Source of the DNA: Paraburkholderia sp. HP33-1
Lineage (GTDB): Bacteria > Pseudomonadota > Gammaproteobacteria > Burkholderiales > Burkholderiaceae
Direction: 5' to 3'
Assembly: GCF_021390595.1 (NCBI RefSeq)
Contig: NZ_JAJEJR010000003.1
Span: forward strand, 558,001 to 622,000
Length of the DNA: 64,000 nucleotides
Of the stretch, positions 59,951 to 64,000 are shown piece by piece. The position numbers and the translations under genes were made by a program. Below the pieces are notes generated by a model. That model did no database searches. It was not told the origin of the DNA and saw nothing but the letters and a program-made list of their open reading frames with translations. The number at the start of each line of letters is the position of its first letter. Within the stretch, counting starts at the first letter, position 1.

Positions 59951-62491
59951 ATGCAAGCTCCTCAGCGTCCTCTGCGCGTCGAGTTGATGGCGCCACTCTC
60001 GGGCGTACTGGTGCCTCTCGATAGCGTGCCCGATCCGGTCTTCGCCCAGAAGATGGTCGGCGATGGCGTGTCGATTGATCCGACTTCGGATGAACTGCTG
60101 TCACCGCTTGCCGGCAAGGTCACGCAACTTCATAGCTCCGGCCACGCCATCACGATCACCGGCGACAACGGTCTGCAAGTGCTGCTGCATATCGGGCTCG
60201 ACACGGTGTTGCTGCGCGGTGAGGGCTTCATGCCGCTGGTCAAGGAAGGCGACGCCGTCGCGGCGGGCACGCCGCTGATCCGCTTCGACCCGATCGTGGT
60301 CGGCGCAAAGGCAGCCAGCCTGCTCACGCAAATGGTGATCGCCAACGGCGAGCTCGTCACGCGCTACGTTCCCGCGCACGGCCTTGTCGTCGCCGGCACC
60401 GACGTCGCGCTATACGTCGAAATGGTCGGGAGCATGGAGGACAAGGATACGGCCGGCACCAGCGGCGCCATCCTCTCCGACGAGATCACGCTGCCGAATC
60501 CGGCGGGACTGCATGCGCGGCCCGCTGCGCTCGTCGCGGTCGAAGCAAAGAAATACCAGTCGCAGATTCGGCTCCTGCGCGGCGACGATAGCGTAAATGC
60601 GAAGTCCGTCGTCGCGATCATGGGACTCGCAACGAAGTTTGGCGACAAGCTGCGCGTCGAGGCCCGCGGTCCCGACGCGGGTGAGGCGGCGAGCAGCGTC
60701 GCGCGTCTGCTGGCCGAGGGCTCGGGCGAAAAGCCCGGCGACGCACCTGCGCCGGCTGCGGCACCTGCGCCCGCTGCGCCGGTGCCAGCGCCAAGCCAGG
60801 CGGCTCCCGCCGACGCCGACGAATACATCGGCGTATCCGCTTCGCCTGGGCTTTCCGTCGGCAAGATCGTGCAGTTCCGCCAGCAGGTCATCGAGGTGAA
60901 CGAAGCGGGCGAGTCGCCGCAACGCGAACGCGCGCAACTCGAAGCGGCACGACATCAGGCGCGCCAGCAGATCGAAGCGCTCAAGGCGACGCTCACCGAT
61001 CCGTCGAAGGCGCAGATTCTGGAGGCGCATCTCGAACTGCTGGACGATCCCGACCTGAACGACACCGCGATCGGTAGCATCAGCGCAGGCAAGAGCGCCG
61101 GGTTCGCGTGGCGCGATGCGTTCCAGACGCAGGCAAGCATGCTCGAAAAGCTCGACAATCCGCTGCTGCGCGAACGCGCCGGCGATATCCGCGATGTCGG
61201 CCGTCGTGTGCTCGCGCTGCTCGCCGGCGCGAAGCAGGCGCCGATCGACGTGCCCGACGAGTCGATTCTGATCGCCGAGGAACTCTCGCCGTCCGACACG
61301 ACATCGCTCGATCGCAGCAAGGTGCTCGGCTTTTGCACGACCACCGGCGGCGCGACGAGCCACGTCGCGATCCTCGCGCGCTCGCTTGGCATTCCGGCGA
61401 TTTGCGGTATCGACCCACGCGCGCTGCAACTCGCCGACGGCACGCCGGTCGTGCTGGACGGTTCGCGCGGCAGCTTGCGGCGCAACCCGAGCGCCGACGA
61501 ACTAGAGAAGGCGCGCGAACGCATCAGACGCCAGGCCACCAAACGCGAAGACGACAAGCTCGCGGCGAGCAAGCTCGCAATGACGGCCGACGGCCACCGG
61601 GTCGAAGTCGTCGCGAACATCCGCAATGCGCAGGAAGCGCGCGACGCGGTCGAGGCCGGCGCCGAAGGCGTAGGTCTGTTGCGTTCCGAGTTCCTGTTCG
61701 ACGCGCGAGACACCGCGCCATCCGAAGACGAACAGGCCACCGAATATTGCGCCGTCGCAACTGCGCTGGGCCGCGAGCGTCCGCTCGTGGTCCGCACGCT
61801 CGACGTCGGCGGCGACAAACCGCTCTCGTATCTGCCGCTGCCGAAGGAAGACAACCCGTTTCTCGGTCTGCGCGGTGTGCGCGTGAGTCTGGAGCGTCCC
61901 GACATCTTCCGCACGCAACTGCGCGCGATCCTGCGCGCGGCGCCGCTTGGCAATCTGCACGTGATGTTCCCGATGATCGCCACGGTCGAGGAAGTGCGGG
62001 CGGCGCGCAAAATCCTGCTCGAGGAAGCCGGCGATCACGCGGCGAGCGTGAAGGTGGGCGTCATGATCGAGGTTCCAGCCGCCGCGCTGATCGCCGAGCC
62101 GCTCGCACGCGAAGTCGACTTCTTCTCGATCGGCACGAATGACCTGACGCAATACACGCTCGCGATGGACCGCGGCCATCCGCAACTCGCGAAGCAGGCC
62201 GACGCACTCCACCCGGCGGTGCTGCGCCTGATCGGCATGACGGTCGATGGTGCGCACCAGCACGGCAAATGGGTCGGCATATGCGGCGGCATCGCCTCGG
62301 ATGCGATGGCGGTGCCGGTACTCGTGGGCCTTGGCATCGACGAGCTTTCGGTGAGCATTCCCGCAGTCGGTTCGATCAAGGCCCAGCTTGCACGCGTGAC
62401 GCTCGACGAATCACGCACACTCGCCGCCGAGGTGCTGCGTCTGGGCACTGCCGCCGAAGTCCGTGCGCATCTGTCACGCTTTGCCGATTGA
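59951..62491 (+). CDS. PTS multiphosphoryl transfer protein, IIA-HPr-EI fusion
   Basis: An 846-residue protein. The IIA(Glc)-type domain (about 1-155) has the phospho-His in LLHIGLDTV (about 80). HPr (about 170-255) has the phospho-His in [13 protein letters not shown] (about 187). An Ala/Pro linker leads to Enzyme I (about 285-846), with phospho-His in [14 protein letters not shown] (about 471), PEP-binding LRSEFLF, and the C-terminal GICGGIASD with the catalytic Cys (about 775). It carries phosphate from PEP all the way to IIA in one chain, as in NagF-type systems. Its stop is 22 bp before a IIC-IIB gene. GlcNAc is the likely sugar, by similarity of the pair to Burkholderiaceae NagF/NagE. 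Confidence 0.95.
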   Translation: MQAPQRPLRVELMAPLSGVLVPLDSVPDPVFAQKMVGDGVSIDPTSDELLSPLAGKVTQLHSSGHAITITGDNGLQVLLHIGLDTVLLRGEGFMPLVKEGDAVAAGTPLIRFDPIVVGAKAASLLTQMVIANGELVTRYVPAHGLVVAGTDVALYVEMVGSMEDKDTAGTSGAILSDEITLPNPAGLHARPAALVAVEAKKYQSQIRLLRGDDSVNAKSVVAIMGLATKFGDKLRVEARGPDAGEAASSVARLLAEGSGEKPGDAPAPAAAPAPAAPVPAPSQAAPADADEYIGVSASPGLSVGKIVQFRQQVIEVNEAGESPQRERAQLEAARHQARQQIEALKATLTDPSKAQILEAHLELLDDPDLNDTAIGSISAGKSAGFAWRDAFQTQASMLEKLDNPLLRERAGDIRDVGRRVLALLAGAKQAPIDVPDESILIAEELSPSDTTSLDRSKVLGFCTTTGGATSHVAILARSLGIPAICGIDPRALQLADGTPVVLDGSRGSLRRNPSADELEKARERIRRQATKREDDKLAASKLAMTADGHRVEVVANIRNAQEARDAVEAGAEGVGLLRSEFLFDARDTAPSEDEQATEYCAVATALGRERPLVVRTLDVGGDKPLSYLPLPKEDNPFLGLRGVRVSLERPDIFRTQLRAILRAAPLGNLHVMFPMIATVEEVRAARKILLEEAGDHAASVKVGVMIEVPAAALIAEPLAREVDFFSIGTNDLTQYTLAMDRGHPQLAKQADALHPAVLRLIGMTVDGAHQHGKWVGICGGIASDAMAVPVLVGLGIDELSVSIPAVGSIKAQLARVTLDESRTLAAEVLRLGTAAEVRAHLSRFAD

Positions 62492-62513
62492 GCGGATCAA
62501 CAGGAGACCAGCC

Positions 62514-64000
62514 ATGTTCTCGCATGCCTTCGGAGTCCTCCAGAAAATCGGCAAATCGCTGATGCTTCCAGTCGCCGTGCTCCCCGTGGCCGGCCTGCTG
62601 CTCGGTCTCGGCTCCACCGACTTTCACGGTTACGTGCCGGCCATCGTGCTCGCACTGATGAAGAACTCGGGCGACGTGATCTTCGCCAACCTGCCGCTGA
62701 TCTTCGCCATCGGCGTCGCGCTCGGCTTCACCGAGAACGATGGCGTATCGGGCGTCGCCGCAACGATCGGGTTTCTCGTGATGACGGCGACGTTGGGTGT
62801 GATCGCCAAGATAGAGGGCCTCGAACCCGACATGATCATGGGCATTCCGTCGATCCAGACCGGCGTGTTCGGCGGCATCCTCGCCGGTGGTCTGGCGGCC
62901 TGGATGTTCAACCGCTACTTCCGCATCGCATTGCCGCCGTATCTTGGCTTCTTCGCCGGCAAGCGCTTCGTGCCCATCGTGACGGCGATCGGCGCAATCG
63001 TGCTCGGTGCGATCCTGTCCTTCGTGTGGCCGCCGATCGGCAGCGCAATCAAGGCCTTCTCGCATTGGGCGGCGGTTTCGGACCCGCGCACCGCCGCCAC
63101 CATCTACGGTTTCGTAGAGCGCCTGCTGATTCCGTTCGGCCTGCATCACATCTGGAACGTGCCGTTCTTCTTCGAAATGGGCAGCTATGTCGATCCGACG
63201 ACCGGCAACACGGTTCACGGTGACATCACCCGATATTTCGCGGGCGACCGAACCGCGGGCATCCTGTCAGGCGCGTTCCTGTTCAAGATGTTCGGCCTGC
63301 CTGCCGCCGCGATTGCGATCTGGCATTGCGCGAAGCCGGAGAAGAAGGTGGCCGTCGGCGGCATGATGGTTTCGGCCGCGCTGACTTCTTTCCTCACCGG
63401 CATCACCGAGCCGATCGAATTTGCATTCCTGTTCGTCGCGCCGGTCCTTTACCTCATTCACGCCTGCCTCGCGGCGTCGGCGCAGTTCGTGGCCAACACC
63501 CTGGGCATGCGCATGGGCTTCACGTTCTCGCAAGGCGGCATCGACTTTCTGATGTTCAACCTGATTGGCGGGAAGGCCACGCACGCCTGGTACGTTTTCA
63601 TCCTTGGTCCGATCTACGCGGTGATCTATTACGGGGTGTTCCGCTTCGTGATCACCCGCTTCAACCTCAAGACACCCGGCCGCGAGGACGACACGGAGGA
63701 CACGGCGGCGGTTGCCGCGGGCGGCGAGGGGGGACGGTCGCGCGAACTCGTGCTCGCTTTTGGCGGCCGCTCCAATATCACGAGTCTCGACGCATGCATC
63801 ACGCGGCTGCGCATCTCCGTGAAAGACCCGGCGCGCGTCGACGAACACAAGCTCAAGGCACTAGGCGCCGCGGGTGTGGTGCGAGTGGGCAACGGTGTGC
63901 AGGCGATCTTCGGGCCGTTGTCGGAGAACATGAAAACCGACATGCAGGAGTATCTGAAGACAGCGGGCGCGGACGCGGATCTGCCGCCGGCCGGCGCGCC
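62514..64000 (+). CDS. nagE: PTS IIC-IIB transporter, N-acetylglucosamine type (3' end outside window)
   Basis: The frame is open from ATG 62514 (AGGAGA upstream) to the window's end, giving about 495 visible residues. Residues about 1-385 are the IIC channel with repeated hydrophobic segments, including the conserved [18 protein letters not shown] and [18 protein letters not shown]. Residues about 410-490 are the IIB domain with the phosphorylated Cys in [15 protein letters not shown] (about 427). No stop codon is visible. It receives phosphate from the IIA of the preceding fusion protein and imports sugar as the 6-phosphate. The order with the fusion gene matches GlcNAc systems; glucose is the alternative. 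Confidence 0.9.
   Translation, partial: MFSHAFGVLQKIGKSLMLPVAVLPVAGLLLGLGSTDFHGYVPAIVLALMKNSGDVIFANLPLIFAIGVALGFTENDGVSGVAATIGFLVMTATLGVIAKIEGLEPDMIMGIPSIQTGVFGGILAGGLAAWMFNRYFRIALPPYLGFFAGKRFVPIVTAIGAIVLGAILSFVWPPIGSAIKAFSHWAAVSDPRTAATIYGFVERLLIPFGLHHIWNVPFFFEMGSYVDPTTGNTVHGDITRYFAGDRTAGILSGAFLFKMFGLPAAAIAIWHCAKPEKKVAVGGMMVSAALTSFLTGITEPIEFAFLFVAPVLYLIHACLAASAQFVANTLGMRMGFTFSQGGIDFLMFNLIGGKATHAWYVFILGPIYAVIYYGVFRFVITRFNLKTPGREDDTEDTAAVAAGGEGGRSRELVLAFGGRSNITSLDACITRLRISVKDPARVDEHKLKALGAAGVVRVGNGVQAIFGPLSENMKTDMQEYLKTAGADADLPPAGA

Overview
The window looks like a high-GC betaproteobacterium of the Burkholderia/Paraburkholderia/Caballeronia type. The reasons are strong GC bias in third codon positions, the families present (IIA-HPr-EI plus IIBC GlcNAc PTS, many LysR/GntR/AraC regulators, sugar ABC importers), and a soil or plant-associated gene content. 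This is inferred from style of content, not from a marker gene. No rRNA, tRNA, CRISPR array or replication origin was seen.

Layout. 1-1650: end of an unknown gene, a small surface-antigen-like protein and an outer-membrane barrel. 1918-9695: two identical 2542-bp IS91-like elements (tyrosine recombinase plus HUH transposase) in direct orientation, bracketing a 2.7-kb passenger with three minus-strand genes (DUF4238-like, methyltransferase, alpha/beta hydrolase). 10128-12750: ABC importer of the nitrate/sulfonate/NMT1 type. 13104-15934: small Gly/His-rich protein, ankyrin-like periplasmic protein, SPFH/prohibitin protein, with a dispersed repeat. 16201-19751: branched-chain aminotransferase and MFS exporter in a coupled pair, with a divergent LysR gene and a clear LysR box. 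20273-21175: extended SDR. 21329-43112: two IS1182-family copies in inverted orientation, each with its own 5-bp target duplication. They bracket an 18.6-kb catabolic region holding an arabinofuranoside utilisation locus (AraC; SBP, two permeases and GH127; ATPase, two permeases, SBP, GH51 and GntR), a group II intron fragment and a D-tartrate module (DctA, TarD, LysR). 43294-46249: DUF899 protein and a PIMT/erythromycin-esterase fusion. 46293-52080: glucarate-type dehydratase operon with two MFS transporters, an unusual solute-binding protein and a divergent GntR regulator with a perfect palindromic site. 52139-59262: His-tailed EamA transporter, Vgb-like propeller, DUF1810, beta-carbonic anhydrase, CYTH-CHAD protein, PstS and an unknown gene. 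59951-64000: IIA-HPr-EI fusion and the start of a PTS IIC-IIB protein that runs off the window.

How the genes may work together. The centre of interest is the arabinofuranoside locus. It pairs a predicted cytoplasmic beta-L-arabinofuranosidase (GH127) with a predicted cytoplasmic alpha-L-arabinofuranosidase (GH51), each downstream of its own importer. Only one importer operon encodes an ATPase, so it may serve both. In front of the second binding-protein gene lies a tandem array of 49-bp units that folds into strong hairpins ending just before the ribosome-binding site. The enzyme pair fits import and breakdown of oligosaccharides with both beta- and alpha-linked arabinofuranose, such as those on plant extensins; this is inference. 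The neighbouring tartrate and glucarate-type modules fit a plant-derived sugar and sugar-acid lifestyle.
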